The notes: a model not told the origin generated them from the sequence alone. A DNA stretch of 64,000 nucleotides from Apoda limacodes (GCA_946406115.1 OX291551.1:12338001-12402000); one strand, 5' to 3'. Numbered from the stretch's first letter, positions 34,660 to 47,594 are shown. Program-made: numbers and translations.

Positions 34660-35110
34660 GTTACAAATAATTTAGACAAAAAAATCCCATAGGGCTCGAG
34701 TTTTGGAAACCACTAAAATACCTGTTTTATTAATATTTTTGATAGAGAAACATGTAAACCAAGTTATAAGGAATTTGACATCAAAAAGATTATTTTTCAT
34801 ATTAACTTTGCCATCCTTCTTTCCCTATTAGAGGTTGAATTTTGAAAAACGACGAAATATGTGTTCCGATATTGTATAATAGACCATTAATACCAAATTT
34901 ATATTCATTCCCAATTCATGCCTTGTATTTTACATTATAATGATCACTTTTTTTCTAAAAAGGGTCATATTTTTCTTAACAAACATAAGTTTTTTTTATA
35001 TTTCAAGTATCGTAATTGTTGACTACTAAAGCCGATAAAGGTTGAAGAAATAGGGTTGAAAAGAGTAATGAGATCTTCATATCAGATCCTTATCATTCAT
35101 AAGGTTGTTA
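34660..35110. repeat. diverged repeats with a 'GGGATTGAATTTTGAAA' motif (part 2)
   Basis: Continues the family after the LINE insertion: CCATCCTTCTTTCCCTATTAG, then AGGTTGAATTTTGAAAAACG, then GAAATATGTG. Confidence 0.45.
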
Positions 35111-35849
35111 AAAATCTTGAGGCTAAGGAAAAAACGTTTTCTTTACCTTTTTAAATAACAAAAGATAGGAATATTTGAAAAAAAAGGTTTGTATTCATTA
35201 TCTGGAATGATTTATGTGTCTAAATACGTATTACGTACTTGCTACTACTTTACATATATTTTACTTTACATATTAAATTTACATATATAGGAGTAGTAAT
35301 AAAATATATGTATATTGTTATAAGATACTTCTTGGTTAAATTCATATTTCTAATTTAAATATATAATTACAAATGTTTATTTGTTTATTTATTTGTCAGT
35401 TTAAAAAAAAAATAAAAAAATTTAATAACAGCGATTGTGTTATTAGGCACGCCGAGGACAGTTTCTGAATTATTTTTATTTCATACTTATAGTTTGTATT
35501 TCATATTAGCTTTTGTATAGAAGAGAGAGCTACAGCACAACAATGTTCGCCTGGTCAGCTAAACCAGAGAAAAGATTATCTGTTATTACGCTAACTATCC
35601 AAGTAAAATACGCTAAACTAATTATAGCTTCCTCATTTAAAGTAATTCAGATTTCCTGAAGGGAATAATTTTATTCGCTTTAATAGTCAATAGTAGTCAA
35701 AAGTACTTGGTAGATATAAAACTAAACCAGATTGTATTAGTGTATTTTATATGAACTAGTATATTAGTATATGTTGTATTACATAATTTTTGTCTATTTT
35801 AACTTGACCTAGCCTTTATTTGGCACCACCGACTAAACTTTTGTTTAAC

Positions 35850-35950
35850 CAGTGGTTGACTGGCAAAGAATGCCTTATAGGCATTAAGTTCTTCATTTGT
35901 ACATCACTATATTACATAGTGTACAAAAAGAATGAATAAATAAATAAATT
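35850..35950 (+). repeat. LINE/SINE 3' tail with (AATA)n end
   Basis: GACTGGCAAAGAATGCCTTATAGGCATTAAGTTCTTC followed by TTGTACA and a terminal AATAAATAAATAAATT is a familiar lepidopteran non-LTR 3' end with its short A-rich repeat tail. Confidence 0.6.
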
Positions 35951-35954
35951 AAAT

Positions 35955-37095
35955 TCTTTTAATTATCTTTTTAGGTTCAGTAATAGTCAAATTCTTACAG
36001 ACAATAGTTCCATAATAGTCCAACTCTCTAGGCACTGGACTTTAAAACGGACAGCGAACGACGAATGCTTATTAAAACACAATGTTATTTGATTTAACTT
36101 ATTCAATTCAATTTAAAATTACGGTATTGTTGAAATAATTTGTTAAATAACATTTACAGTCAAAATTATCACTGGATTTATTATCAAGTTATTTCAGAGA
36201 ATTAATTAACCAAATAACGTTTAGTTATAAATTAACAAAGGATACCAATAAGACTTGATGAGTAATATAGAATACCTACATAAGTACCAACATGTAAAAA
36301 TTTAAACATTTGCCTCAATTATAAATTATGAATACAAGAATAATATAAGATAGTCGCATTTTTCAGCAGTAAGCTACTTTACAAATAAAAAAAATTAAAC
36401 CCAGAAAATATACACTATAAAGCTTTGATAACGATATATTTGTTAAATAAACTTATTTGTTTGGAGCTACGAGCTACATCAACATACTATAGGGCATATA
36501 TCTGTATATACATGTTAAACATGTTTTAAGATAGTATTTATTGTGCGAGATTCACTCAAGTATCGTTTTCTTCGCTATTTAAACGTACTTACATAGTAAA
36601 CTTTGATATTTAAATGAAGTGGCTAATTTTGCGCAAAAGCATTAAGTCTATTTTACTTATTACCTTACCTTTCTATCTAGCAAAGCATTAAATTGTGGTA
36701 CGTAAAAAAATATAAATAAAATGTAAAATTAAAAACTTCAAAAACATGTAAATCTCGACAGGAATTTGGGTTTAACACTAGAAAAAGTAGAAAAACCAAA
36801 TCTCACTTACCTAAGCCTGATGAAACACAAGCAAAAGAAAATTATAAAACTTAATTTTTTATTTAAATTTAAAACTGCACATTCGAATCACAAACTTTAT
36901 GTAAACTGTACAAAAACTTAAAATTTAAACTCAAGTAAACTTTAAAAAACATAACATTTACATGTCTTAAAAAATCACTATAGAGTTTGAAAATTTGTTA
37001 GACAAAATTCCAACACACTTATTATTTAAAAAAAAATTAAATAAAGTAAAGCGTGGTTTAAAGCACCCGTGAAAATTTTAATCAAATACTACGGG
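35955..37095. other. AT-rich tract, nothing recognised
   Basis: No frame, RNA gene or repeat boundary could be supported. Confidence 0.5.
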
Positions 37096-37182
37096 TGTAC
37101 CCGGCTTGATCAGAATCGCCACTGCGATTCGTGGCGCGTAACGCGCTTGCGTTACTTTGCGCCACGGCAGTCCTGCATTCTG
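37092..37182. repeat. GC-rich palindromic cluster
   Basis: A local GC island in AT-rich DNA with at least two hairpins: CGGGTGTACCCG (37092-37103), and GTGGCGCGTAACG (37131-37143) pairing with CGTTAC and GCGCCAC (37149-37165) across a 3-nt bulge. No frame. It could be a MITE core. Confidence 0.6.
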
Positions 37183-37199
37183 GTCCTCGTACATTTGTC

Positions 37200-38555
37200 C
37201 CTCAATTAATCCTAACCCTACTCTCAATTACACATACGGATGCTGCTTCCTTCACAGCATTGAACCGTTAAACACTATTGTCTGGAAGTTAAGACGTTTT
37301 GTCTGAAGCATGTTTCAAATAATCTCTAAGTTGTTGAAATGAGATTTTCTAGTGTTTGATTTTAATTTAAAGAATTAAAGTGTTTGATGAAGACAGGCTA
37401 TTTCTCACTGCCAATTGCTTACCCATGCTTGGAGGATTGAAGCGTGGGAGTTATATATAGAAACTATAAAGGGAAAGGAGGAATATGAAAACTATCTGTT
37501 TCTCTAAGTACTGTGAACTACAATTAATGTTTAGACAATAAAAGTCAAAATAGTACATTATCATTTTAGTGAGCTAGACTGCTCATTACAGAGGATCTTG
37601 TGGTTTGCCCGCGCCCGATTGTGTATTGAACAGAGATAACGTGACATACGACTGTTTTCAACATACTTGAAGGACAGTCAATACTTATTTTACAGCATAC
37701 GTACCTAATTATTTTATTTATAATTAATACGATAGAGAGTTGTCAGAATATATTTATAACCTACCTGAGCGCTTTTTAAATAAGTTCTTACGTAAATAAG
37801 CACATAACATTAAGTTACAGTTTTTTAGTATGTAGGTAAATACATAGAGATATTTTGTTTACACTAGAAAAGACGCTATAAACAAACGTCACATCACAGA
37901 TAAAATGATAATGTTAATACGTGTCGTGCCATGCGCAGGAAGGCCTTTATCAGCCAGTAACTAATTGAATTAAGCCAACCCAACGCACTGCATTTAGAAT
38001 AGCGGTAACAGCGGCTAATGTAGTATTTCTCTATGACGTATTTCATCATAGCTTAATAGCTAAGGATATTTTTTTACTTTCTACACTTTAGAACAATAAA
38101 ATATTTTGGCTGCACGGTATAGTTCTGTCACTACCCATACCGACCGATGTGTTACGCATAAACAAATAGATATTAGACAGACGAAGGCAAAGAAAAATGT
38201 GGTTTAATGATCTATCAGTATGTCTGCTTAAGAAGCTTATTGGCAATCGAATTCAAAGTTAATAAAATATGATCTGTCAGAATTTCAGTTTCAGTGGCTT
38301 ATTTTTTACTTTTAAGAGTTTTTGAAGTCGAATTAATGTTTGTGTTTTTTTTAATTTTTTGTTGCCTAACTTTAAATAAATTTCAATAGTTCGTCAAAGT
38401 CCGTATAAATTAAATTTAAACTTTCTAACATTTTCATTAGAACCCTAAATTAGACAAGCAGACGAGTGGACAGATATTATGAAACAATAAGGGTTTGGAT
38501 TTTACCACGGGCACAGGCAACTGTTTATTGCCCTAAAATTTACCAATAGACAAAC
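37200..38555. other. AT-rich tract, nothing recognised
   Basis: No supportable feature on either strand. Confidence 0.5.
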
Positions 38556-38559
38556 GAAC

Positions 38560-38680
38560 GGACATAACGAAATCCATGTTTGCCGTATGACTACGGAATC
38601 CTAACATTTGACGAACAGATGGGTGTATAACAATAGCGCAATTATAAAATGTTCGGTTTTAGCTACGGAACCCTAAAAAT
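38560..38680 (-). repeat. repeat A edge, reversed
   Basis: GCTACGGAACCCTAAAAA at about 38663-38679 and TGACTACGGAATCC at about 38588 are the family A terminus in two diverged versions. Confidence 0.45.
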
Positions 38681-39479
38681 TAAAACGTCAGAAATAGTTT
38701 TTTCTTCCGTTTAAGGTATACATCATTTTGACAGAAAGTCCAAGGTCAAAGGCATAAAATGTGATAACAGACATCGTATTTGTTAGGCCTACCGTGTAAT
38801 TCAGTACAGTTTGTATGTGTTTTTTTTGCATAATTTTTAAGGTGTGGACTACATAACGAAAAAACAATCGCATACGGATTTCAATTCTGCAATTGCTACA
38901 TACTTACTCATATAATTGAAACACATATGTTGCAAAACAATACCAATAAAAGCAAACTTGAAATACGTTTTTGTAGGGAGCCTTTTTAATGTCGACAGTA
39001 AGCGAGTTCTAGTTTTCAGGACTAATAATTCCTATAAAATTCTTAGCAAAACAAATGCAAAGCGTGATAATTTTGGAATCGCACTGCTAGTCGTTGCACC
39101 GCAGTGCACCCTTAAATCGCCCACTAGAGTACGCATCATATAAGTTTGCATAGAAGGTCATTGTTTGTATAAATTAATATGGGGTGCGATAATTCTATCG
39201 TATATTGTTTTGTATTTCATTCACTGTGGTGATTCCACCTCACAGAAACTTACGTGGTGCGCAATGTAGATAACATACATCTGGAATAAGGTCGTCTAAA
39301 ATGATAGAACTGAAGACATTTTGTTTCCTTAGTCTGGTTTCCTTGGACTAATCCTTACCAAATTTAAATAGGAAAAATCCGCAGGTTAACTCCCAGTAAG
39401 TAAAAATTGTGAAACTATGTTTTCAATTCGCAAAGATATCGCGTAACACACATACAAACAAAAATATACAAACGAATTA

Positions 39480-39660
39480 AGGACCTCCTCCGCTTTAGAA
39501 TTCCGTACGTTCGAATGAAAAACAGCGGTACCCTTATAAGATCACTTTTGTGTCTGACTCTCCACCTGTCGCAGCCAATTTGCTGCAAACTGTACCGTGT
39601 ACCATATCAAATGAAAGGCTTTGTTGTGAGGATCTCAAATATGTATATAATTATAATTTT
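39480..39660 (+). repeat. fragment of a repeat A-like family
   Basis: GCGGTACCCTTATAAGATCAC, GTCTGACTCTCCACCTGTCGCAGCC and CCATATCAAATGAAAGGCTTTG are phrases of the family A interior. No clear ends. Confidence 0.45.
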
Positions 39661-39814
39661 AAAATGAATAATTTTATATGAAATAATTAAATATAATATA
39701 ATATAGGTAATATTTGACCAGTCACCCCGCATCTCTGAAACTACTTAGTACTTAGCCTAAAATTAAAACAAAAAACAGAAAATAGTTATATACCTACCTA
39801 ACGATTAAAGGGAA

Positions 39815-40195
39815 ATAAGCTTGATAATAACCCCATATTGTAGTCTCCTAGAAAGTTCATTCCACAACTTACACTTTCGGGTTTCTTTAGATTCCCAAGT
39901 GTAAGGACTTTCCTGCCAATGGCGAGCGGTGCGGTGGTAGAAAGGAGCCATGGGCATCATTTCTAACAATTTCTCAGAACACATTCCATTATACAAGCTT
40001 TAGAACTAATGTAGAACACACACACGAGGCAACCACTCCTTAGACTTAAGGTTTCGATTCGGCTGGTGAGTTTGGGATCATCAAAAATTCTCTCAGCCCT
40101 TTGTTGAACCAAGTCAAAAGGCCCAAGCTAGTATCCGGGTACACCTGCCCAGAGATGGCAACCTGCGACTTACACAGCAACAACCTCACTATTGA
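39815..40195 (-). pseudogene. jockey/CR1-like LINE C-terminal part
   Basis: On the minus strand 39996-39880 reads MYNGMCSEKLLEMMPMAPFY then HRTARHWQES. Upstream (40180-40010), decayed equivalents of the 'YQLVPFDxVQ' segment are visible as GTATCCGGGTACACCTGCCCAGAG on the + strand. Both ends are truncated; the 3' tip is not present. Confidence 0.8.
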
Positions 40196-40429
40196 TTATT
40201 GACTGAATTTCAATTTCGGATAGACATTATGAAAATTAGTTAGAATGCTCACTGAAATTTTTGCAATATAGATGTTTCAATAGAAAGTGTTATGACATCC
40301 AGACGATTTGCGTTCTGCTCATTAGGTTCATAGTAGGATGTTTGCTCTATAGGCGTACTAATCGTAACTAATTAATATTCCATCTAATTTCTCTAAGTCT
40401 CTGTCCAGCCGTGTAGTTATGGGCATTTG

Positions 40430-40530
40430 GCGCGATTCGATTCCACACGCGCGTGTGAAATCGCGTGGCGTGAACGCGCAAGGTTGAGATGTTGTGTCTA
40501 GACAAGGCGCGTGTGGAATCGTGGCAGGTG
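40430..40530. repeat. GC-rich nested palindromes with a 15-bp perfect inverted repeat
   Basis: CGATTCCACACGCGC at 40438-40452 is inverted at 40507-40521. ACACGCGCGTGT at 40445-40456 is itself palindromic. Sharply GC-rich against its surroundings. No frame. Confidence 0.7.
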
Positions 40531-40534
40531 TGTC

Positions 40535-41480
40535 ACGGCTTGACAGAGACTGCTGCTATTTAGGTGCCATCCATTAAATTCGTCACGCGTTTGGGTCATG
40601 TTAAGTGTGACAATAGCAATTTTTTCACTATAACTGGAAAACAGCGTCAAGTTATAATTTGATGTCTTCTTTGCCGCATTTAGGAAAAATGTTACTTGAT
40701 GCAATTTACTAAGGTTATTTAGCTAATCAATAATTAAAATCATGGAGGCAATTTAATATTTTAAAAGACATCAAACATACACACACCTACTACAAAACTG
40801 CTCCCCCGCCTCTAGCGATAAAAAGTTTTTCTGGAATCAAAATGTAGATTGAAGATATTATTATAAAAAACAAGGGTAGAGATGTTCGTTTCTAATATCC
40901 GATTCAAAAAGAACATTTTTAAAGAAAACAATAACCAATGACTTTCAATATTTTTCATATTCCCCAGCAATTTTATCTCGCTCAATAGACACTTAAAAAG
41001 GAAGCGATTTTTTATTAGCTACAAAGCTATTATCGTTTTTTTTTTTACTTTTAAACGGACTTTCTTTGAATGAGGAAATGGGAAACAAGAAATGAATCGG
41101 GAACGAGCCTTCACGGTCCGTTTGTTCCGTCTCGTTACATCACAATCTTTTTCCTTCAGATAATAAAGAACCAATGCTTATCGTAGCGTGTCGGTCTACA
41201 GCACCTCAGGGGGTTGTAGTTCAAAGAAGATTATATATCCTTGGACATTGCCTTATATTTTCGTAAGCCTTACATTTGGATATGAAATACATATTTCTTT
41301 TGGATTAACCATGAAATGGTTGCATAAAGGGTAAATTTTTTACTGAATATTTTGGACTTAAAGTCATAGATTACTATAGCGGCTATTGACCAATAATGTG
41401 TTTGAACCGATTTGAAACCGGTTTCAGTTCTGCATGAGGTAAAAGTTATAATATCATGTACAAAGTGCGTTAAGTTACTT
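40535..41480. other. unannotated tract, nothing recognised
   Basis: The frame at 40498-40704 covers the palindromic cluster and has no domain. Otherwise AT-rich. Confidence 0.45.
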
Positions 41481-41483
41481 TTT

Positions 41484-41715
41484 AGGGTCCCATACCAGAA
41501 GAGTGCCGAGGGAGCCCTATTACTAAATATGTAATACTATACTAAATATGTAACATACGATGTCTGTATGTTTGTCCGATCATTAAAAGGCTCTATCTTT
41601 TAGACCGAATAAGGTAGAATCCTGAAATTTTACAGAATACAAAAGATATATTTCCATACAAATTATATATTTTCGAAGTTATCGCTGTATAAAAAAACCG
41701 TATTACGCACAAGCT
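41484..41715 (+). repeat. repeat A copy, 5' part
   Basis: TTTTTAGGGTCCCATACCAGAAGAG, then GGGAGCCCTATTACTAA, a TGTCTGTATGTTTGTCCG block and GAATCCTGAAATTTTACAGAATA mark the start of family A. A short ATACTAAATATGTAA duplication lies at 41522-41552. Confidence 0.55.
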
Positions 41716-41719
41716 TGAA

Positions 41720-42850
41720 ACTTACAGTGATTATAGTGTCAGGTCTAAAGACTAAAATAATTAAACCGGCAAAGTGTGAGACGTACCCAAACCAATTATC
41801 ATTACAGTGCTATCAAGTAATTATTAAGAGAAACAGTAACACATTTGTATTATTTAAACGATATTTGAATTTAAACAATGTAAGACTTGGGACCTAATTC
41901 TCACCTTATCCGAGAAAATTTCGAATTAGAGATTATCTAGAAGGCACCATCTCGACTGTAAAATTTCGAAAGTCGACATCATTTTAGCGGTTGCTATATT
42001 CTCACTATCAATTGAAACAACCTTCGAACAAAATGTCGTTCGAAGCGGCGAAATGTTATTGTATGTTGATGTACGCTGCGAGGTACGTTCCGTTCCACAG
42101 TGTTTCTAAAAATGCCTACTCTAATATGCCTCTTTTGATATATTAAAAATTGTTTCTGTGACTACAAAATGTTTGAAGTAACATTTTAATTGTGTTTCAC
42201 CATTATTAATTAGGAAATAACAAATATAACTTTGGTTGTAAACAATTTTTTTATTTGTTTATTTTGTTGAGAATTATAAGTTATTCATATTTTTCAAAGG
42301 TGTAATTGTGTTTATATAATTTCTCTCACATTCAATGACCACCCAGTATTATCAAAATACTACGCAGCACTAAAGATGGCGGCGCCGGACCTTAAATATT
42401 TTTTTTAGTGTATGTGATGTAACCTAGTGTAACAATAACAAAAACAAAATGATGGAAATCAATAGGAATAGAAGAATATTATTGTCATGGGCGACTTTAG
42501 TAAATGCAAAAATCGGCTAATCAATCAATTGAGAAAAGATTAATAATGTATTGTGAAAGGAATTAAGGTTAAAAAATATCATATTTGCTTAAATAAGTCT
42601 TTTTTTCCGCCCTTTAAATAACTCTGACCTACATTTTAGACATTTACTTTAGATTTTATAACATATAGTTTACGATAAGAGTAGAATTAATGTTTAGAAC
42701 CCAATCATTTTAAACGAAATTTGTCATGATTTGAATGCGAGATGTTGGTAGTCTCGAACAGTCCCGACCACTCGAAGCAGATCGAGCGGCTTGAGTTACT
42801 AGAATTGCTTAACTACGTACTTTATTTGGAATTCCTGATCAATTCGATCG
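41720..42850. other. unannotated tract, nothing recognised
   Basis: AT-rich with small GC-richer patches (GATGGCGGCGCCGGACC at 42376-42392). No domain in any frame I examined. Confidence 0.4.
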
Positions 42851-42864
42851 CGTGAGTTGGTCAT

Positions 42865-42985
42865 CAATAAGATTAGTGACCGCTTAGCGGTAAACTTTTT
42901 GTTTTTGTTTGTGTGCGTTAATTACGTTAATGGAACCCACGGTGAGCGAGTCTGACTCGCACTTGATCGATTTTCTCGCTGTTTT
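42865..42985 (+). repeat. repeat A copy, 3' end
   Basis: TTGTTTGTGTGCGTTAATTACG, TGGAACCCACGGTGAGCGAG and TCTGACTCGCACTTGATCGATTTT match the 3' end seen at 17540-17660. Confidence 0.6.
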
Positions 42986-43571
42986 GCGTGGCTAATATAA
43001 AGACGAACGAAGACTTACAGTCCTAACGGCTCACCTAAGCTCTGCATAGTAACGAGGCACTTCAAGAAAATTCCTCAGAAATTGTGAAACGCAGCAAGTG
43101 TTATGTAAACATTATATATAATTGAATATGTCCTAAAAATTTGTCCAAGTACTTCCATGTTGCTACTTCCCTACTATAGTAAACACAAATTTTTGTGAAT
43201 TTTCTATCAAACCCCATCTAACCTACAAGTTTAACTTCTTTGATGAGAGTGTAATACGCATCTAGTGTGCGCGAGTAAAAATATACCGATAAAGTTTTTA
43301 TCGTAAAATAGGTATCTCTTATATGACAAAGTAGAAAGAAATATAAACTAATAATAAAATAAATAATTAGGTATCTACAATGTAAGCAATTACATTGTCC
43401 ATTGCCATGAGCAAGAAATGTAAATAAGTGAAATTCCTTTGTTCGATATCTTCTTCCTCTTCTTTTAATGTGTGAGCCGAATCGCCTAGTATTTTATATC
43501 AACACTAATGTAACAGGAATAAATTTTCTTCGGAATTCCGGGACTCTTCATTTATGACTGTGTTTTAATAG

Positions 43572-43573
<2 letters not shown>

Positions 43574-43619
<46 letters not shown>
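43574..43619. repeat. (AT)n microsatellite
   Basis: About 22 uninterrupted AT units. Confidence 0.95.
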
Positions 43620-43621
<2 letters not shown>

Positions 43622-44366
43622 AGGTATCCAAATCAAAATAGAAAATATCCGTCTATATCTATATCACATTCACAACCTTATAATACTTCTGCAACTCTCT
43701 ATTGATACAAAACTTTACAGACATGTAACATATGTGAACAGCTATATTTATAATTATATTAGTCTAATTATCATTAAAAAATCCCATTCATACATAAAAC
43801 TGAGAGATGAAAAAAGAGTTTTACAAGCACATCGTTGTGTATGGTTTCTTTAGGGTGGTCTTTAAAAGTGACTTTTTCTCCTCAGCATATATGTTGCGAA
43901 TTGTCGGCATTCTAATTTGTCTAAAAAGGCTTATGTTATCCTTTTGTTTTATTTTTATCCATGCTTGCTAAAAATCTGACAAATATTTTTTTAATAACAA
44001 TCTGTGTACATGTGTTGCATTTATCTGCAATACTTTTTTAACACGTATTGTGTGATGTAGATCCTGTGAAGTGTAAAACGTATGCGGCACGCATTATTGC
44101 CGCACAGGTAGCTTTGCAGTGTTTTTTATTTATAGAGATCTGCAGCAAGCCTGCATCTGACCGTACTATAGATTGGTATTATTTCAGTTTCATACAGTTA
44201 AATACACTTGATTTTTTTCTTTTTTTCCAAATATTACAATACCTACTTTTATTGTTGTAAGTATCCTTTAAAAATTGTTTGATGTATATTTTGCGATATA
44301 AGTTGGCTTAAAAATTTGTCTGTTTTTTACTTATCTTATCTGTTTTATACTTGAGGTAGGGGCCTT

Positions 44367-44459
44367 CTCTAACTTAAAAAACTGCTAATTAACTCTAACT
44401 TAAAAAACTGCTAATTAACTCTAACTTAAAAAACTGCTAATTAACTCTAACTTAAAAAA
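44367..44459. repeat. 26-bp tandem repeat, 3.6 copies
   Basis: Units begin CTCTAACTTAAAAAACTGCT at 44367, 44393, 44419 and 44445. The three full copies are identical, implying recent slippage. Confidence 0.93.
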
Positions 44460-44894
44460 TCGCGATAAAAGAACCTTATAAATACTTTAACAAAAAAAGG
44501 TTCACGGTTAGAAACCTGCAATAATATTCCTTCTAGGGAACCCTTAATACGTGTACCACATGCAACTGGCCAATTTTTCTTCTTTTCTTTTTCTCATTTG
44601 TTACTAGATAAAAAAAAGGTTTGACTGATCAAAGGATAAGTAAAAAAATTAATTAACTAAGATCCGAAATTTATCAAAATAAATTCAATCAGCATATTTA
44701 ATTTGATTAATTCCTCGGATCACGGAGTCATTCCAGTAATCACTCAAATTACGAATCGAGAATTCGCGTGCTCAGTGTTTGACGTGCCAACGCTCTACTT
44801 AATCAAAAGCACGAACTCGAACGCCCAAAGTTGTTGATGGCTTTCGCTAAAATATATTTGTGAAGACGTGTTATTTAGTGAATAGGATGCTTAT

Positions 44895-44995
44895 CATGCT
44901 AGTACAGCTTTTACCCTCGGCTCCGTCTACGCTAAATTCGGTTATCGGTGCGGGATTACCGTTCGCGTAGAAAATTCCTCGATTTTATTGTAAGA
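44895..44995 (-). repeat. repeat C terminus, reversed
   Basis: GCTAGTACAGCTTTTACCCTCGGCTCCGTCTACGC then GGTTATCGGTGCGGGATTACC is the reversed tip of family C. Confidence 0.5.
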
Positions 44996-45094
44996 AAACT
45001 AGTTCCCATTTTTTAAATGCTGTATTTATGTTAAAAATATTTATGCTTGACAAAAAATGTCATATATAATATAATTCTAAGATGTAAGTTCTGT

Positions 45095-45240
45095 TTTTTA
45101 GGGCACCGTACCCGAAGGGTAAAAACGGGGCTCCAAATTGCTGTCACTCATGTGTCCGTGTGTCTGTCCGTCGTCTATCACACAGTTGGAGCTGCAGTCT
45201 TCATTTTTTTTAAGGGGGCAATACAGGTAAAGCCCTAAAA
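45095..45240 (+). repeat. repeat A copy, 5' part
   Basis: TTTTTTAGGGCACCGTACCCGAAGGGTAAAAACGGGGCTCC, then TGTGTCTGTCCGTCGTCTATCACACAG, is a clear family A start, close to the one at 15637. Confidence 0.6.
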
Positions 45241-45334
45241 TCAACTTTTGCAATGTATGAAATAATAATAATATACCTCCTGTGTTCATTGGTATTTTTT
45301 GCATATATCACATAGGCCAAAAATGCATACGCTT

Positions 45335-46510
45335 ATAATAAAATCAAGGTGGCAAACAAACTAACGATCCATGTAATATTGAGCAGTCACCGAGGCTTAT
45401 GGACGCCGGTAACAGCAGTGTCATCACTCGCGCATGGGCACACCCAAAAAAAAATCTTATAATTCCTTATGGACCGCACACTGAGGTCCCTAAAAAAACA
45501 TCGACAAAAAGCACATGCCAGTTCGTGGAAGAAAGCTAAAGAAAAACCACAAAGTGCGTGACCATTTAGGTTTAAAGGCGCGAGAATGAATTACTTGCCG
45601 ATGGCGGATGGTATGATTGTAGAAAGTAGCATTGGGCATAATTTCTAACAAATTGCAGAACTCAACCCATTCTATGAATGGTAAAACACACTAAAGTCTA
45701 TTATCAGACATAATAGTTCGATACCGCTTGTGAGCTTGGGATTGCCGACATTTCTCACAGCTCGTCCTTGAACCGAGTTAAAAGGGATATGCTGGTGCAT
45801 TCAGCAACTAATAGCAGCAGTACTCCATGTGGCGCTAGACTTGCGACTGAAACCAAAATGACCTTAGCTTCCAAATGATCTTAAAACAGAACGTCGATGG
45901 AGATATAAACCAAAGCTAGAAACCAAGGATCCGAATGCTCTTGGAGATGTTTGGGGTTGTGTTCTTAAACTGTGGAACATGTTAGTGTTAGTTTTAGGGT
46001 TTTTCGGTACCCAGTCAGAGACCTTGGATGGAGATGAGGCACAATTTCTCCGCGCTTTTCCTCCACAAAGGGATGTTTGCACGGCCCGCGTAATGCATGT
46101 GTAACAGCGTAGAAGACATCGCAGAGCGGGAAACCAGTATTAATGTTTATGCTATCAGAGCAACTTCCTTTAACTACCGCTCGTATGCGTCTGCCAGAAA
46201 AAAAGCTTGGCACCCATTTGCACAAACCCTCGGGCATTCCGTAAGATGGCAACTGCTATAGGAGACTGGGTGCCAAACCCGATTGAACGCCTTCGCTATG
46301 TCCAGACTACATGCCAATGCCTCACCCTAACTCTCAAAAGAAAAAGAAAGAGCAACGCCCCCCGGACCTCCCGCTGTGTTTTGAAGATTTCCGGCATGGT
46401 CTTACCGCACCACGGTAAAGTAGGTGATACAACGCCTTCGTCGTTCATATTCGAGTTTGAGGCAAAGAGACTGCCCAGTAGATCGGTTTTCTCTTTAGCA
46501 CTATGGACTA
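45335..46510 (-). pseudogene. jockey/CR1-like LINE reverse transcriptase, deleted and frame-broken
   Basis: Minus strand from the top: EKTDLLGSLFASNSNMNDEG (about 46500-46435), then PSYGMPEGLCKWVPSFFSGR, RIRAVVKGSCSDSINI and NTGFPLCD (46252-46110) from the reverse transcriptase palm, and a broken thumb/C-terminal region. The 3' tip AAGGTGGCAAACAAAC is at 45347. Several frameshifts; the active-site region is interrupted. It overlaps no host frame; the + frame at 46207-46656 is a shadow. Confidence 0.82.
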
Positions 46511-46785
46511 AGTCACTTTTGGGCTTTTTTTACTACTATATGCGACTATTGCAAATCATGATTTACTATTTTCGGCAAAAAGTCTTGCTGTATTTTGAAT
46601 TCTATACAAACGAAGCCACGGCCATGAACAAGTATGTTCTAAAAGTATTTACTTGAAATCCAATTAAATTTGTTCAAGCAGTTTCCTGTTACAAGGCGTG
46701 TTCTTGACGGCATCACAATTCGGTTACTGAAGCATTTTCTTTACAAAATGAAATAGCTAGATATCGATAAATTTATGATATACCT

Positions 46786-47092
46786 ACTAGCTTTTGCCAG
46801 CGGCTCCACTTGTCCTAAATTTGGTTATCGGCGTTGAATTTATACGTCAACAACTTAATTAGTATACTAATAAAGTTTGCTCTAGCTGTAACTGTAGTTC
46901 GTTTAAGCTGGGTTATGTTTATTCCTGCGGGAACTTTTGATTTTTTTGGGATAAAAGTAGCCTATGTCCTTTCCCGGGACTTAATCTATCTCAATACCAA
47001 ATTTTATCTAAATTGGTTCTGCGGTTTTAGCGCGGAGGTGTAACAGACAGACAGACAGAGTTACTTTCGCATTAATAATATTAGTATGGATT
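46786..47092 (-). repeat. repeat C, near full-length, reversed
   Basis: It begins CTAGCTTTTGCCAGCGGCTCC and ends CAGACAGACAGACAGAGTTACTTTCGCATTAATAATATTAGTATGGA, with GGGATAAAAGTAGCCTATGTCC and CCGGGACTTAATCTATCTC inside. Well preserved. Confidence 0.75.
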
Positions 47093-47594
47093 ATAAGAAT
47101 AAAACTGATATGTCTGTATGTAATAGAATTCTATATATATACATATTTTTAACAGGTTAACCGGTATTTATAAGTCTTTTAAAGTCACTGCACACACTCT
47201 AGAGTTCTATAGAGGACTTAGCAAAGAATTGTCTAAACGCCTTCTAAGCCTAAAACTTCTTTTAGTTTTTTTTTACACAGCGTATGTCGTAGGGAAAACT
47301 TAGTTTAAAATAGAATAACTTGTTTGGTAAATAAATTGAATAAATGGCAAATAATTTATATTCCTGCTACAAAATAAATACATTATATGTTATGAACCTA
47401 TACACACTTAAAAAGACTTTAAGACGTAATTAGCTATCTGCTGAGTCAAATATTTCAGGTTCGATTCTCAGAATATCTTTAGTCGACTCTACTGAGATTT
47501 TAAAGTTAAGATATTATGACGTGTTAGCGTCCTAAGAGAATAGTTTTAAGTAGATAGCTAGTTAATAAAAAAATTATTTTAATTTAAAAAGATT

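Noticed and set aside
46207..46656. 149-codon + strand frame, the second longest in the window
   Set aside because: Its first two thirds are antisense to the LINE fragment; the opposite strand shows clear reverse transcriptase motifs.
47436..47480. Possible tRNA gene or SINE with GGTTCGATTCTC
   Set aside because: The B-box-like string is there, but the T-arm does not pair and no acceptor or anticodon stem can be drawn.
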